Positions 8,651 through 17,768 are shown, numbered from the stretch's first letter. The stretch: 64,000 nt of DNA from QHXW01 sp035297145 (GCA_035297145.1 DATGZN010000109.1:124001-188000); one strand, 5' to 3'. Notes: generated by a model not told the origin, from the letters alone. A program made the numbers and translations.

Positions 8651-9649
8651 TTACTTCCGCACTGCCCAGGCCAGGCCGTCGGGTTCTTTACCCGCCTGGA
8701 TGTGGCCGACTACTTCCAGTGATTTCAGATCGATGATGGCGACGTAATCATCGGGCGTGCAGGATACATATGCGCGCGAGCCGTCGGGCTGCATCTGGAT
8801 GCCGGCTGCACCGTGGCCAATGCTGATTCGCTTCACATCACGATGTGTGTGAGCGTCGAGCACCACGAGATCCGATCCGCCCAAGCAAGAGATAAGTACC
8901 AGCTTTCCGTCCGGCGTAAACTTCAGGCGGTTGGCGCTCCGGACGTTCGCTGCCAGCGTATCCGTTACTTTCCTGGCGGCAAAATCGATGATGGAGACGG
9001 TGCCATCCTGAGCATTTGCGGCCCAGATTTCCTTGCCATCCGGAGAAACGTCAAAACCCTCGGCGCCTCGACCAACGGGGACGACGGTCTCATCCCAATC
9101 GGCGCGTGGACCCCTCGCGGCGGTCTTCTCAATGATGGTCATGGTGGCGGAGCTGACATTCGAGGTGACAATCTGCTTCAGGTCTTCCGTAACAAAAATC
9201 ATGTGGGTTCGGTTCTGACCTGTTCCGAGCACCCAATCGATCTGGTGCGTCGTGGGATCGTAGCTGCCGATCACTTTGGCGGCTTCGGCGGTGAACCAGA
9301 CCTTGCCGGCCACGAATGCCAGGCCGTGAGGACCGCGTAAAGGGCCGAGGTCAACGGCCGGCAGCGTCTTCTGCTCGGTCAGGTCGACAATGGTTAGTGT
9401 GTTGTACGCTCCGCCACCGTAGTTCGAGATGTAGGCGAACTTGCCATCGGCGGACGCGATGACCTCATGCGGATCGGGTCCGGATGGCATCCGTGCCACT
9501 ACGTGCAAGGTCGCGGGATCGACGATTGCGAGCGTGTGATCGGTTTTGGCGAGCACCAGCAGTGCCGTCGAAGGCGTGCTCTCCGCGCGAAGAGCTGTGG
9601 AGGCCAGGAAACCTCCGAGAAGAAACGCCGCAGCAAGTCTCTGTTCCAT
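8651..9649 (-). CDS. YVTN-type beta-propeller protein, exported
   Basis: 332 residues from the ATG at 9649, giving a clean signal peptide (MEQRLAAAFLLGGFLASTALRAES). A longer frame to 9685 adds 12 unlikely residues. Repeats of about 40 residues recur in the form 'DG..-Y(I/V)S-...-vxIID....'; examples are ADGKFAYISNYGGG, PDGKEIWAANAQDGTVSIID and PDGSRAYVSCTPDDYVAIIDL. This is the YVTN/lactonase-like seven-bladed propeller. No catalytic residues can be assigned, so it may be a binding or scaffold protein in the periplasm. Confidence 0.85.
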   Translation of the reverse strand: MEQRLAAAFLLGGFLASTALRAESTPSTALLVLAKTDHTLAIVDPATLHVVARMPSGPDPHEVIASADGKFAYISNYGGGAYNTLTIVDLTEQKTLPAVDLGPLRGPHGLAFVAGKVWFTAEAAKVIGSYDPTTHQIDWVLGTGQNRTHMIFVTEDLKQIVTSNVSSATMTIIEKTAARGPRADWDETVVPVGRGAEGFDVSPDGKEIWAANAQDGTVSIIDFAARKVTDTLAANVRSANRLKFTPDGKLVLISCLGGSDLVVLDAHTHRDVKRISIGHGAAGIQMQPDGSRAYVSCTPDDYVAIIDLKSLEVVGHIQAGKEPDGLAWAVRK

Positions 9650-9698
9650 GATTAACAACCATAACGCATCGGCGCGGAGGGGCACGCATCAGCGAATT

Positions 9699-9720
9699 GG
9701 ACGGGCAGGAATGCCCGTCC
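9699..9720. repeat. Hairpin repeat family A, copy 2
   Basis: Perfect 8-bp arms GGACGGGC and GCCCGTCC around the loop AGGAAT, followed by TACC. Its right edge touches the stop codon of the TPR gene (9722-9720), and it precedes the start of the next minus-strand gene (9649), so it could terminate or attenuate transcription between them. Confidence 0.65.
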
Positions 9721-11213
9721 TACCGGGCGTCGGCGCGCAGCGCCATGCGAACGCGAATGCGAGTGGCGCGAACCTCTATTTTCTCGGCTTCGGCGTAGTC
9801 CTCGATGTTCCGCAGAGCCAGCGCGTAATTCTCGAGAGGTTCAGCCAGTTTGGGATGATCGGCTCCGAGCGTCCGCTCGCGCAATGGCAGTGCGCGCCGG
9901 TACAGCTTCACCGCTTCCGGGTAGCGTTTCCCGGCCATGTACACGTCAGCCAGGTTCAGCAGCGGGTCCGCCAGGCTGGGGGTATCAGGACCCAACACGC
10001 GTTCGTACGTCGCGACAGATTGCTGGAGAAACTCTTCGGCCTGGCCGTCTTGACGCCGGGCATGGCAGAGGGCCGCCAGATTATTGAGGTCTTGAGCGAC
10101 GCGGAGATGCGCAGGTCCGAAGTGTGCCGTATCGATGCGAAGGGCGCGCCGGTAGAGCTCATCGGCTTTGCTGTACTTATGCTGTGCAGCATAGAGGGCG
10201 GCCAAGTTCGACAGGCCGGCCGCAAGATCGGGGTCGCCGGGACCGAGGGACTTCTCCCAAATGGCAATGGCGCGCTCCGAGAGCTGTTTGGCTTCCGGAT
10301 ACTCACCCTGCGCGGCGGCGAGCTGCCCCAGGTTGTTGAGAGCTACGGCAACACGGGGATGCGCCGGGCCCATGGATTTCTCAAGAATCTGCAGAGAGCG
10401 GCGGAACAGCGGCTCCGCGTCGGTATAGCGTTCCTGGGTCTTGTACAGCAACGCCAGTGCGTTGAGGCTGTCGGCCACTTGTGGATGATCCGGTCCCAGC
10501 GCTTTTTCCCGGATGGCGATGGCGCGCTGATAAAGCGGCTCAGCTTCCGCCAGGCGCCATTGCCGGCGGAGAAGGTCCCCGAGATGGGTGAGCGTCGCTG
10601 CAACATCGGGGTGATCGGGACCGAGCACGCGCTCCTGAATGCCGAGGGCGCGCTCGTAGCACTGACCCGCAGCCGCAAACTTACCCTGATCTTGATACAG
10701 TGCGCCAAGATTGCTCTCGACCAGCGCCACGGGGGCGCTCTCAAAGCCCAGTTCGGATTCGTGGAGGTTTAAAGCTTCCCGATAGAGCGATTCAGCATCG
10801 GCATAGCGTGCATCGACCCGGTAGATGCCGGCGAGGTTGCTCAGCGTCGCGGCCATGTCAGTTAGCGGCCCGAGGGACGCGTCACGCCAGATAGCGATGG
10901 CGCACAAATACAGTTTCTCGGCTTCCTGCCGGCGGCCTTGCATCCGGTGGGCAGTACCTAAGTTAGCCAACGTGGCGGCGAGCCGGTCATCCTGTGGTCC
11001 GAATTTCTCCGCCAGTGCCAGAGCGGATGTATAGAGGCGCTCCGACTCGGCGTAGGCTCCGCGATCGTGGGCTTGGGACGCCCGGGCCGCGAGCGTGGTC
11101 CACTCCCCGGCAGGCTGCACAGCGAATGCCGGCGCCACCAAGCAGATCAGGACGATCCATGGCAGTGCCTGGATTTCCTGCACGACGCGTTTTCCGCTGG
11201 TTGCGTGCCGCAT
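9720..11213 (-). CDS. Kinesin-light-chain-like TPR repeat protein, exported
   Basis: About 497 residues from ATG 11213 (MRHATSGKRVV..., with a hydrophobic segment LPWIVLICLVAPAFAV forming a signal peptide). A longer frame to 11267 is less likely. The body is about ten 42-residue TPR units of the TPR_10/12 type, each with the phrase 'LGPDHP.vA..L.nLa.ly..q..y.eAe.ly.rAl.I.E'. Such arrays bind proteins or peptides; no catalytic domain is present. It is divergent from the TolB-like/TPR gene at 11363. The near-repeated DNA makes copy-number variation between strains plausible. Confidence 0.88.
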   Translation of the reverse strand: MRHATSGKRVVQEIQALPWIVLICLVAPAFAVQPAGEWTTLAARASQAHDRGAYAESERLYTSALALAEKFGPQDDRLAATLANLGTAHRMQGRRQEAEKLYLCAIAIWRDASLGPLTDMAATLSNLAGIYRVDARYADAESLYREALNLHESELGFESAPVALVESNLGALYQDQGKFAAAGQCYERALGIQERVLGPDHPDVAATLTHLGDLLRRQWRLAEAEPLYQRAIAIREKALGPDHPQVADSLNALALLYKTQERYTDAEPLFRRSLQILEKSMGPAHPRVAVALNNLGQLAAAQGEYPEAKQLSERAIAIWEKSLGPGDPDLAAGLSNLAALYAAQHKYSKADELYRRALRIDTAHFGPAHLRVAQDLNNLAALCHARRQDGQAEEFLQQSVATYERVLGPDTPSLADPLLNLADVYMAGKRYPEAVKLYRRALPLRERTLGADHPKLAEPLENYALALRNIEDYAEAEKIEVRATRIRVRMALRADAR

Positions 11214-11362
11214 AAATTCTCCATCGACGGATGCGGGCGTTCTGAGTAGATCCCGTCTGCCCCACATCTCTATAGCTTCATTTCGTTGGATGGCGAACGG
11301 GCAGGTGTCGGCAGGTAAGCTAACGGTGAGTTCCTTACGGTAACAGCAAGGAGGGTTATGGC

Positions 11363-13195
11363 TTGGTGACGAAAGGTAAGATTGCTAGTCTAGTAGGTAA
11401 CACTTCCGGAGCGCATCACGTGCAGCCAGATCAGCTTTCCGCTGAGTCCATTCGGACGCAGCTGAGGAAAATTCTATCCAGCCGGAGTTTTGTGCGCTCC
11501 GAGCGCCTGGCCCGCTTCCTGACATTCGCGGTAGAGCAGACCCTCGCCGGGCGCGGCGATAATCTGAAGGAGTTCGTCATTGGGGTCGAGGTCTTCGACA
11601 AGAATGAGAAATACGATCCGCGCATGGATCCCATCGTTCGGGTGGAGGCTCGGCGGCTGCGGGAGAAGCTGCGCAAGTACTACGAGAACGAGGGTTTCAC
11701 GGATCCAATCCAGATCGAGTTCCCGACAGGCAGCTACGCGCCGGTAGTGCAGACCAGGGAGGCCGTGCACGGGTCCAAGAGCGCGGCGACGCCTGGGGAA
11801 AGCGCCATCGCGGTGCTGCCCTTCGCGAACCTCAGCTCGGAGCAAGAGAACGAGTATTTCAGCGACGGCCTGACCGAGGAACTGATCAACGCGCTGACCA
11901 AGGTGGAGGGTCTGCGCGTGGTGGCCTGGAGCTCGGCATTTCAGCTCAAGGGAAAGACGCGGGATATCCGGCGGATCGCGGAGCAGTTACACGTGCGCGC
12001 GGTGTTGGAGGGCAGTGTGCGGCGCACCGCCGAACGGTTGCGCATCAGCGCGCAGCTGGTGGACGCGGCCACCGGCCAGTATCTATGGTCGGAGACCTAC
12101 GAGCGGCCGCTACGGGACATATTCGCCATCGAGGACGAGATCTCGTCTTCCATTGTGGGAGCGCTGCGCATCAAACTGACGGGGCCGGCGGCACGCTCGC
12201 TGGTCACGCGCTACACGGAAAATCTGCAGGCGTACCACTTGTACCTCCAGGGCCGATTCTACTGGAACAAGCGCAGAGAAGAAGATTTCTACAAAGCTCT
12301 GGGCTTCTTTGAACAGGCGATTGAGATCGATGGGAATTACGCGCCGGCATACGCGGGCATGGCGGACGCTTACATCATGCTGGGTGAGTATGGCTCGGCG
12401 CCAGCGGAGAGCACCATGCCGAAAGGCAGGACCGCGGCGTGCCGGGCGCTCGAGATCGACGCGCGGCTTGCGGAAGCGCACGTCTCACTCGGCACCGTTT
12501 GCGCCCTGTATGAATGGAACTGGGTGCAGGCGGAGCAGCATTTCCGCCGCGCGCTCGAGCTGAATCCCAGCTACCCCACGGCACACCAGTGGTACGGCTA
12601 CGACTATCTGGCTCCGATGGGGCGGATTCCAGAGGCCATTGTGGAGCTGGAACGCGCGCACCATCTGGATCCGCTCTCACTCATCATCACTACTTCAGTG
12701 GGCACGCTTTACGATTTCGTCCGGCAGTACGAGCGCGCCCGCGAATACTACGACAAGGTTCTCGAGATGGAGCCGCGATTTGTTCGCGCGATCTTGAGCG
12801 CCGGCCGTTCCTTTCTGCATCAGAACCTGTGCACGGAGGCGATTGGCATGTTCGAAAAGGCACGCGAGCTGATGCCCAGCTCACCGGTGCCGCTGGCTTT
12901 GCTAGCACATGCGTACAACGTCTCGGGGGCGCGGGCCGAGGCGGGTCGTCTGCGGCAGGCGCTCGAGCGGTGCCGCCGCACGTGCTACGTGCCTTCCTAT
13001 CTGCTGGCGCGCGCGCACCTGTCATTCGATCACGACCAAGCCTTTGCCTTGCTGGAGAAAGCCATGGAGGAGCGCGACGCGCGGCTACCGCACCTGGGCG
13101 TTTCGCCAATCTGGGATTGCCTGCGCGACGATCCGCGATTTGCGGCACTGCTCGGCCGGATGGGTTTACCGGCGCCGGAGCGGCAGGATGGCTGA
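11363..13195 (+). CDS. TolB-like (FlgO-type) domain protein with TPRs and an N-terminal helical domain
   Basis: 610 residues. Residues about 20-130 form a helical domain common in acidobacterial regulators (RLARFLTFAVEQTLAG, then DPIVRVEARRLREKLRKYYE). Residues about 145-285 match the TolB-like/FlgO domain (IAVLPFANLSSEQENEYFSD, EELINALTKVEGLRVVAWSS, VLEGSVRR). The rest is TPRs. Related proteins couple a DNA-binding or cyclase domain to TolB-like/TPR modules, but none is recognisable here. The start is TTG 11363 or GTG 11366, eight or eleven bases after a strong AAGGAGGG at 11348-11355. An ATG closer to that site (11358) gives only ATG-GCT-TGG-TGA. It is divergent from the TPR gene. Confidence 0.8.
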   Translation: MVTKGKIASLVGNTSGAHHVQPDQLSAESIRTQLRKILSSRSFVRSERLARFLTFAVEQTLAGRGDNLKEFVIGVEVFDKNEKYDPRMDPIVRVEARRLREKLRKYYENEGFTDPIQIEFPTGSYAPVVQTREAVHGSKSAATPGESAIAVLPFANLSSEQENEYFSDGLTEELINALTKVEGLRVVAWSSAFQLKGKTRDIRRIAEQLHVRAVLEGSVRRTAERLRISAQLVDAATGQYLWSETYERPLRDIFAIEDEISSSIVGALRIKLTGPAARSLVTRYTENLQAYHLYLQGRFYWNKRREEDFYKALGFFEQAIEIDGNYAPAYAGMADAYIMLGEYGSAPAESTMPKGRTAACRALEIDARLAEAHVSLGTVCALYEWNWVQAEQHFRRALELNPSYPTAHQWYGYDYLAPMGRIPEAIVELERAHHLDPLSLIITTSVGTLYDFVRQYERAREYYDKVLEMEPRFVRAILSAGRSFLHQNLCTEAIGMFEKARELMPSSPVPLALLAHAYNVSGARAEAGRLRQALERCRRTCYVPSYLLARAHLSFDHDQAFALLEKAMEERDARLPHLGVSPIWDCLRDDPRFAALLGRMGLPAPERQDG

Positions 13196-13213
13196 GTGCG
13201 AGTTAAGGGGAGT

Positions 13214-13492
13214 CTAGCGACTACCTGCTTTCTCTTGACTGAGGCGGCTGCGGATGTCGGCGACCACCTGCTGCCGCTCTACCCGCAGACGCTCTTCCAA
13301 GGCCAGGGATTCGTTCAATTCTCGAAACACTTCGGCTGAGTCGTTCGGGATGCACTGCGCCGAGGCGAGAAAAACGCGATTTTCCGCCTTGATCAGCTCG
13401 ATAGTCAAATGTTGGAGATGGTTCAGCAGCGATCGCAAATCAACTTTGTTGTTCACTTTCTGCGATTGTACTATCAAAGGCGCCGGCGACAC
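13214..13492 (-). CDS. Small helical hypothetical protein
   Basis: 92 codons from GTG at 13492. The sequence is strongly helical and charged (LNHLQHLTIELIKAENRVF, then ALEERLRVERQQVVADIRSR), suggesting a short coiled coil. No family is recognised. It ends the minus-strand group phosphatase - YgjV-like - this ORF, with its start 1 bp beyond the stop of the YgjV-like gene. Composition and tight spacing support a real gene; there is no functional evidence. Confidence 0.5.
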   Translation of the reverse strand: MSPAPLIVQSQKVNNKVDLRSLLNHLQHLTIELIKAENRVFLASAQCIPNDSAEVFRELNESLALEERLRVERQQVVADIRSRLSQEKAGSR

Positions 13493-13708
13493 TCAAGCTG
13501 AAGATCGGTCCGCGCGCAGCGAAGAGAATATTGCCATGGCGGCCACCACCACGTTGGCGACGATCACGGGTAGCGCGTGGATGATGGCGCCATAGCTGAT
13601 CCAGAGCACCGCGGCCAGCGCCTGGATGCGACGCAAGACCGCGGGTTTCTGAAAAAAGTAAGAACTTGCGAATGTAGCGGTGGCCACCCAGCCAATCCAC
13701 TCAAGCAT
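13493..13708 (-). CDS. YgjV-like small inner-membrane protein
   Basis: 71 residues from ATG 13708 (MLEWIGWVATATFASSYFFQ). Two or three hydrophobic helices (LEWIGWVATATFASSYFF; ALAAVLWISYGAIIHA; LPVIVANVVVAAMAIFSS) match short YgjV/SWEET-like membrane proteins of unknown function. The ATG overlaps the end of the phosphatase gene by 8 bp (ATGCTTGA), which implies translational coupling and selects this start over longer upstream frames. Confidence 0.65.
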   Translation of the reverse strand: MLEWIGWVATATFASSYFFQKPAVLRRIQALAAVLWISYGAIIHALPVIVANVVVAAMAIFSSLRADRSSA

Positions 13709-14534
13709 GATGCAACTCGGCCGCTTGAGAAGTCTCGTAGATAGTGACGCTATCGGTACGAACTTTATCCCATTCGCGGAGTACCAGCCCGTGCACTTCA
13801 AAAAAAGCACGGATCTTTTGCGCATCCCAGCCGGCGATCTCTTCGAGTACGGGAACCAGCACACTCAAAGCGTTGTCACTCAAGAGCGTGCGCTTGGCGA
13901 TGGGAGTCAGATACTTATTCTCCGAAACGGCAATGGTCAGCCCGTCCAGACGATTGAGATGAAGCATGACGTGGAGATCGGAACTGCCGTCGCCGACGTA
14001 AACCACGCGGTCGTGGCTCACTTGCAGCTTGGTTCGCAGGTCCTCAAGCACTGCGACCTTGCCGTACCCGGCGGGAACCCGAATGATGGACTGAATCTCG
14101 CCGGACGTGGGATCGTACGCGAAGCGCGTGCCAAAAATATGATCCTCGGGAACGATGCCTTCGAGCGCCGACTGGATGACTTCCTCGGGAGCGGCCGAGA
14201 TTACGTAGAACGAAAAGTGGCGGCCGTCCAGATCGTTCAGCAGCTGCGAGAGCATGTGAATGTTCTGCTTCAGGTGCACGCGTTTGCCAACTTCGATGAG
14301 ATGCTCCTTGCGCACGCAGCGGTACTCAGGATCGTGCAGGAGCAAGTAGGCCAGCTCGGCGCCCTGCTGCACGAAATGCGCACGGGAAAGCCCCGCGACC
14401 TTCTCTTCGAACGCCGAGGAACCCAGCATCTGGCTGAGAATCAGGCCGGAGTCTTTGAAACTTAACGTTTGATCGAAATCGCTGGCGAACAGATAGTTCC
14501 GTGTGATTTTGGTTGCTTCGCTCATGTTTTTCAA
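13701..14534 (-). CDS. HAD-superfamily phosphatase (SerB-like)
   Basis: 277 residues. HAD motif I is DFDQTL near the N-terminus; motif II is the Ser in FYVISAAPEE; a motif III Lys precedes GDGSSD (motif IV) in VVYVGDGSSDLHVML. The helical insert between motif I and II fits a C1-capped, phosphoserine-phosphatase-like enzyme. The substrate is unknown. The start is TTG 14534, six bases after GGAGG, or ATG 14525 thirteen bases after it. The downstream membrane protein overlaps it, suggesting a linked function at the membrane. The 269-bp upstream gap (14535-14803) is AT-richer and probably holds divergent promoters. Confidence 0.82.
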   Translation of the reverse strand: MKNMSEATKITRNYLFASDFDQTLSFKDSGLILSQMLGSSAFEEKVAGLSRAHFVQQGAELAYLLLHDPEYRCVRKEHLIEVGKRVHLKQNIHMLSQLLNDLDGRHFSFYVISAAPEEVIQSALEGIVPEDHIFGTRFAYDPTSGEIQSIIRVPAGYGKVAVLEDLRTKLQVSHDRVVYVGDGSSDLHVMLHLNRLDGLTIAVSENKYLTPIAKRTLLSDNALSVLVPVLEEIAGWDAQKIRAFFEVHGLVLREWDKVRTDSVTIYETSQAAELHHA

Positions 14535-14803
14535 GTGTCTCCTCCAGTTGTTCTTCTCTGAAAATGCAGGCCGTTTTAGGCCCGCCGTTAGATGTCTCCG
14601 ACGAGGAGAGTTATATCTTTTGTTATCAGAATGGAAGCGGGCGACGAAGCCTGAGGTTTAGATTACCAAAACATTGTAACGCAGATATGAATTCCGGGTG
14701 AAATTCCAGAGAAATCAATGGTGTAGTTTATCGCATCGAGACTCGTAAAAATATGAATCCTATTGCGATTGCGCATCCGCCGCTTGGCGGAACATACTGA
14801 GTT
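14535..14803. other. Divergent intergenic region between phosphatase and ABC exporter
   Basis: 269 bp with visibly lower GC than its surroundings (TTATATCTTTTGTTATCAG; AAAAATATGAATCC). It separates a minus-strand and a plus-strand operon, so both promoters should lie here, but I see no convincing -35/-10 pair, RNA gene or coding sequence. Confidence 0.4.
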
Positions 14804-15745
14804 ATGCCCTCAACGCCCAACCCGCTCCCGGTGTGCGTGCACGGCTTGCGGAAAGCCTATAGCGATGTGGTCGCGGTGGATGGGCTCGATTTGGAAGTGC
14901 GTAGCGGCGAGTGCTTCGGCTTGCTCGGCCCAAATGGCGCGGGCAAGACCACGACCATCGAGATTTGCGAAGGATTAACGAAGGCGGACGCGGGCACCGT
15001 GGAGTTGCTCGGGCTGCGCTGGGAAGCCGACTCGGCGGAGTTGCGCCAGCGCCTGGGCGTGCAGCTTCAGGAAACGCAGCTCTCGGAAAAGCTCACGGTA
15101 GAGGAAACGCTGCGCCTGTTCCGCAGTTTCTATCGCCGCGGGCCGGCGGTTTCCTCGGTGATTGAGATGGTGCAGCTCGAAGAGAAGCTGAAGTCGCGTG
15201 TGGGCGGCCTATCGGGAGGGCAGAAACAGCGGCTGGCGCTTGCCTGTGCACTGGTGGGCGATCCCGATCTATTGTTTCTCGATGAGCCGACGACCGGCCT
15301 TGATCCGCAGGCGCGGCGGCAGCTTTGGGATTTGATCGAGCGTTTCAAAACCGAAGGCCGCACCATTATTCTGACGACGCACTACATGGACGAGGCCGAG
15401 CGGCTTTGCGAGCGCGTCGCGGTGATGGATCACGGCAAGGTGATTGCGCTGGGCACGCCGCGGGAGCTGATCGCGTCCATCGGCGCCGACCACATGGTGG
15501 AGTTTGCGGTGGATGGCGTGGCGGCGCTGGAATTGGCGGCACTCGAGAGATTGGAAGGCGTTCGTATGGCGCGCTCGGAAAACGGCGGATATCAGTTGCA
15601 CGTGACGCTGCTGCATCGTGCGGTGCCGGCTCTGTTTGACGAGCTGGCCCGCCGCAGGATTCCTCTCACCGAGCTGCGTACGCACTCGGCCACGCTCGAA
15701 GACGTTTTCGTATCGCTCACGGGGAGGCACTTGCGCGATGAGTGA
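14804..15745 (+). CDS. ABC-2 exporter ATP-binding protein (CcmA/DrrA type)
   Basis: 313 residues. Walker A GPNGAGKTT near 43-51, Q-loop LGVQLQETQL, signature LSGGQKQR, Walker B LLFLDEPTTGLD, H-loop LTTHYMDEAE. The C-terminal ~90 residues form the DrrA-like tail (HSATLEDVFVSLTGRHL) that contacts the permease. It powers export by the next gene, which starts inside its stop region (ATGAGTGA overlap, 8 bp). The substrate is unknown; DrrAB-type pairs export hydrophobic compounds or drugs. Confidence 0.92.
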   Translation: MPSTPNPLPVCVHGLRKAYSDVVAVDGLDLEVRSGECFGLLGPNGAGKTTTIEICEGLTKADAGTVELLGLRWEADSAELRQRLGVQLQETQLSEKLTVEETLRLFRSFYRRGPAVSSVIEMVQLEEKLKSRVGGLSGGQKQRLALACALVGDPDLLFLDEPTTGLDPQARRQLWDLIERFKTEGRTIILTTHYMDEAERLCERVAVMDHGKVIALGTPRELIASIGADHMVEFAVDGVAALELAALERLEGVRMARSENGGYQLHVTLLHRAVPALFDELARRRIPLTELRTHSATLEDVFVSLTGRHLRDE

Positions 15746-16820
15746 AAGCGCCGTCACCGCTCAGGAATTGCGGCCAACCGCGGAACGCCGGCCGTTCATC
15801 GAAAACTCGTTGGTACAACTGACGCTGGTGCGGTTCCGCGAGTTCTGGCGCGAGCCGGAGGCCGTGTTCTGGGTTTTCATCTTCCCCATCCTGCTAGCGG
15901 CAGGGCTGGGCATCGCGTTTCGGAACAAGCCGGCGGACGTTATGAAGGTTGCGGCGGTGGGGCCGGAGCTTGCCCGCGCGCTGCGCTCCGACAAGACGCT
16001 CTCCGTAGAAGAGTTGGATCGCGCGGCGGGAGAACAAGCACTGCGCGCGGGACGCATCGTGCTGCTCGCCGTGCCGGGGGCCAATGGCGGTGTGATGTAC
16101 CGCTTCGATGACACCAACCCGGACGGGCGCACCGCAAAGATGCTGGTGGACCGCGCAGTGCAACGCGCCGCGGGTGCAACGGACCCAGTTCCGGCCAAAG
16201 ACGACTACGTGCGCGAACCGGGCTCGCGCTACATCGACTTTCTGGTTCCTGGTTTAGTGGGCACCAATCTGATGGGCAGCGGGATCTGGGGCATCGGCTT
16301 CACCATCGTGGATGCGCGCCGCAGGAAGCTACTGAAGCGGCTGATCGCCTCGCCGATGCCGCGCTGGCAATATCTGCTTTCATTCCTGCTCTCGCGTTTG
16401 TCGATGCTCTATATCGAGATTGCGGCCGTGATCGGGTTCGGTGTCGTCGTGTTCGGCGTGCCGGTGCGTGGGTCGCTATGGGAGTTGGCGCTGTTCTGTT
16501 TGATTTCCGCGGTCGCATTCAGCACGCTGGGCTTGTTGGTGGCATCCCGCGCGCAAACCATGGAGGCAGCGTCGGGTCTGATGAACCTCGTCATGCTGCC
16601 CATGTGGATTTTCTCCGGCGTTTTCTTCTCCGCCGACCGTTTTCCCAACGTTTTCCAGCCTTTTGTGCGAGCCCTGCCACTGACTGCCGTTATCGATGCG
16701 CTGCGTGCGAACATGCTGCAAGGCGTACACATCTCGCAACTCGGTCCGCAACTGGCCGTCATCACGAGCTGGATGATTCTGTGCTTCTTTACGGCGTTGA
16801 AGTTGTTTCGCTGGAAGTGA
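15738..16820 (+). CDS. ABC-2 type permease
   Basis: 360 residues from ATG 15738, inside the ATPase stop region. One N-terminal helix (FWVFIFPILLAAGLGIAF), then a ~150-residue extracytoplasmic segment, then five helices starting near FLVPGLVGTNLMGSGIWGIG. This is the ABC2_membrane_3 layout. The C-terminal LPMWIFSGVFFSADRFP segment is the typical conserved helix and loop. It partners the adjacent ATPase. A family A hairpin (16834-16855) follows 13 bp after the stop. Confidence 0.9.
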   Translation: MSESAVTAQELRPTAERRPFIENSLVQLTLVRFREFWREPEAVFWVFIFPILLAAGLGIAFRNKPADVMKVAAVGPELARALRSDKTLSVEELDRAAGEQALRAGRIVLLAVPGANGGVMYRFDDTNPDGRTAKMLVDRAVQRAAGATDPVPAKDDYVREPGSRYIDFLVPGLVGTNLMGSGIWGIGFTIVDARRRKLLKRLIASPMPRWQYLLSFLLSRLSMLYIEIAAVIGFGVVVFGVPVRGSLWELALFCLISAVAFSTLGLLVASRAQTMEAASGLMNLVMLPMWIFSGVFFSADRFPNVFQPFVRALPLTAVIDALRANMLQGVHISQLGPQLAVITSWMILCFFTALKLFRWK

Positions 16821-16833
16821 ACTAGCAGAAAGT

Positions 16834-16855
16834 GGACAGGCAGGAAGGCCTGTCC
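16834..16855. repeat. Hairpin repeat family A, copy 3 (compensatory change)
   Basis: Arms GGACAGGC and GCCTGTCC flank AGGAAG, followed by TACC. Compared with the copy at 9699-9720, the G-C pair at arm position 5 is replaced by A-T on both sides, so pairing is kept. It lies between convergent genes (stop 16820 and stop 16859). Confidence 0.68.
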
Positions 16856-16858
16856 TAC

Positions 16859-17704
16859 CTACGCCCTGCGCTGGATAGGTTTTCGGCCGCGCGGCGCCGG
16901 GACGAACATATCGCTCGCCGTGAGCCCTACTGTGCGCGCCCGCTCGATGCAGAAGTCCAGGGTGCGCACAGGCCCGCTCCCGCTGTTGGAGCCGAACGAG
17001 AATTTCAGTTTCGCGTCTTTGCCTAGCTGCAGGAACTGCAGACTGGGTATGTTGTAGTCAGAATCGATTTCGGCCGCGGTTCCTGTGCGTTTGAGAGCTT
17101 CAACGATGGGCTTCATGCGCTCGTACGTCCAAAGCATGTCGTAGCTTTTGTCCAGCGGCGCGGGCAGCCAGGTCGGGTGCGAGAAGATATCCAGCGGTTC
17201 CTTTTCGATCACCTCGACGTTCCATTTGACATAGCGCTCCATGAATTCCTGGGGATCGCCGGGGTCGAAACCGTGTTCCCACATCTTTACCCTCTCGCCG
17301 GAGCGGCCCGGAATGGTCATGGCGTCTGAAAGGACGTAATCAAGCTGCGCAAAGACGTCTTTGGAGAAGCATTTTGGCCAGTCAGTCCACTCGGCTTGCA
17401 CACCCTTGAAAACCGGCTTGCCCTCCAGGCGCGCGATCCACTGTTGCAGGTCTTTGTCGCTCGACAAGATGGACGGGTAAAGATTCTCTTTTGTGCCAGC
17501 GTGCTCGGCAATACCGAACTTCACTCCGCGTTGTTTAGAGACGGCGATGGCCTCGTCGAGCGAGAATTTCGGATTCAGATGAACGTGATAGTCGACAAGC
17601 GGGAAGCTCAAGCTGGCGGCCGTATCCTTGTCTGTAGCAAAGGCGCGCGCGGCGGCGAGAATGGCGGTCCCACCCAGAAAATCGCGCCTGGAGCTCGAGC
17701 GCAT
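16859..17704 (-). CDS. PHP-domain metal-dependent hydrolase, Tat-exported
   Basis: 281 residues from ATG 17704, preceded by AGGAGGG. A longer frame to 17938 starts in low-complexity Ser/Arg sequence with no support. The N-terminus MRSSSRRDFLGGTAILAAA is a Tat signal. PHP-type metal motifs follow: VDYHVHLNP, FGIAEHAG, DIFSHPTW and a late EIDSDYN segment. PHP proteins hydrolyse phosphoesters; periplasmic members of this kind are poorly characterised. The DUF1080 gene ends 64 bp upstream on the same strand, so the two may be co-transcribed. Confidence 0.8.
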   Translation of the reverse strand: MRSSSRRDFLGGTAILAAARAFATDKDTAASLSFPLVDYHVHLNPKFSLDEAIAVSKQRGVKFGIAEHAGTKENLYPSILSSDKDLQQWIARLEGKPVFKGVQAEWTDWPKCFSKDVFAQLDYVLSDAMTIPGRSGERVKMWEHGFDPGDPQEFMERYVKWNVEVIEKEPLDIFSHPTWLPAPLDKSYDMLWTYERMKPIVEALKRTGTAAEIDSDYNIPSLQFLQLGKDAKLKFSFGSNSGSGPVRTLDFCIERARTVGLTASDMFVPAPRGRKPIQRRA

Positions 17705-17768
17705 GGAAGCCCTCCTATTCGGACTTTGAAATCTGAATAGAATTATACCGCCGCAAACGGCGCGCGTG

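Noticed and set aside
9546..10772. 408-codon plus-strand ORF
   Set aside because: Antisense to the TPR protein, which has clear 42-residue repeats; the plus frame shows only repeat echoes.
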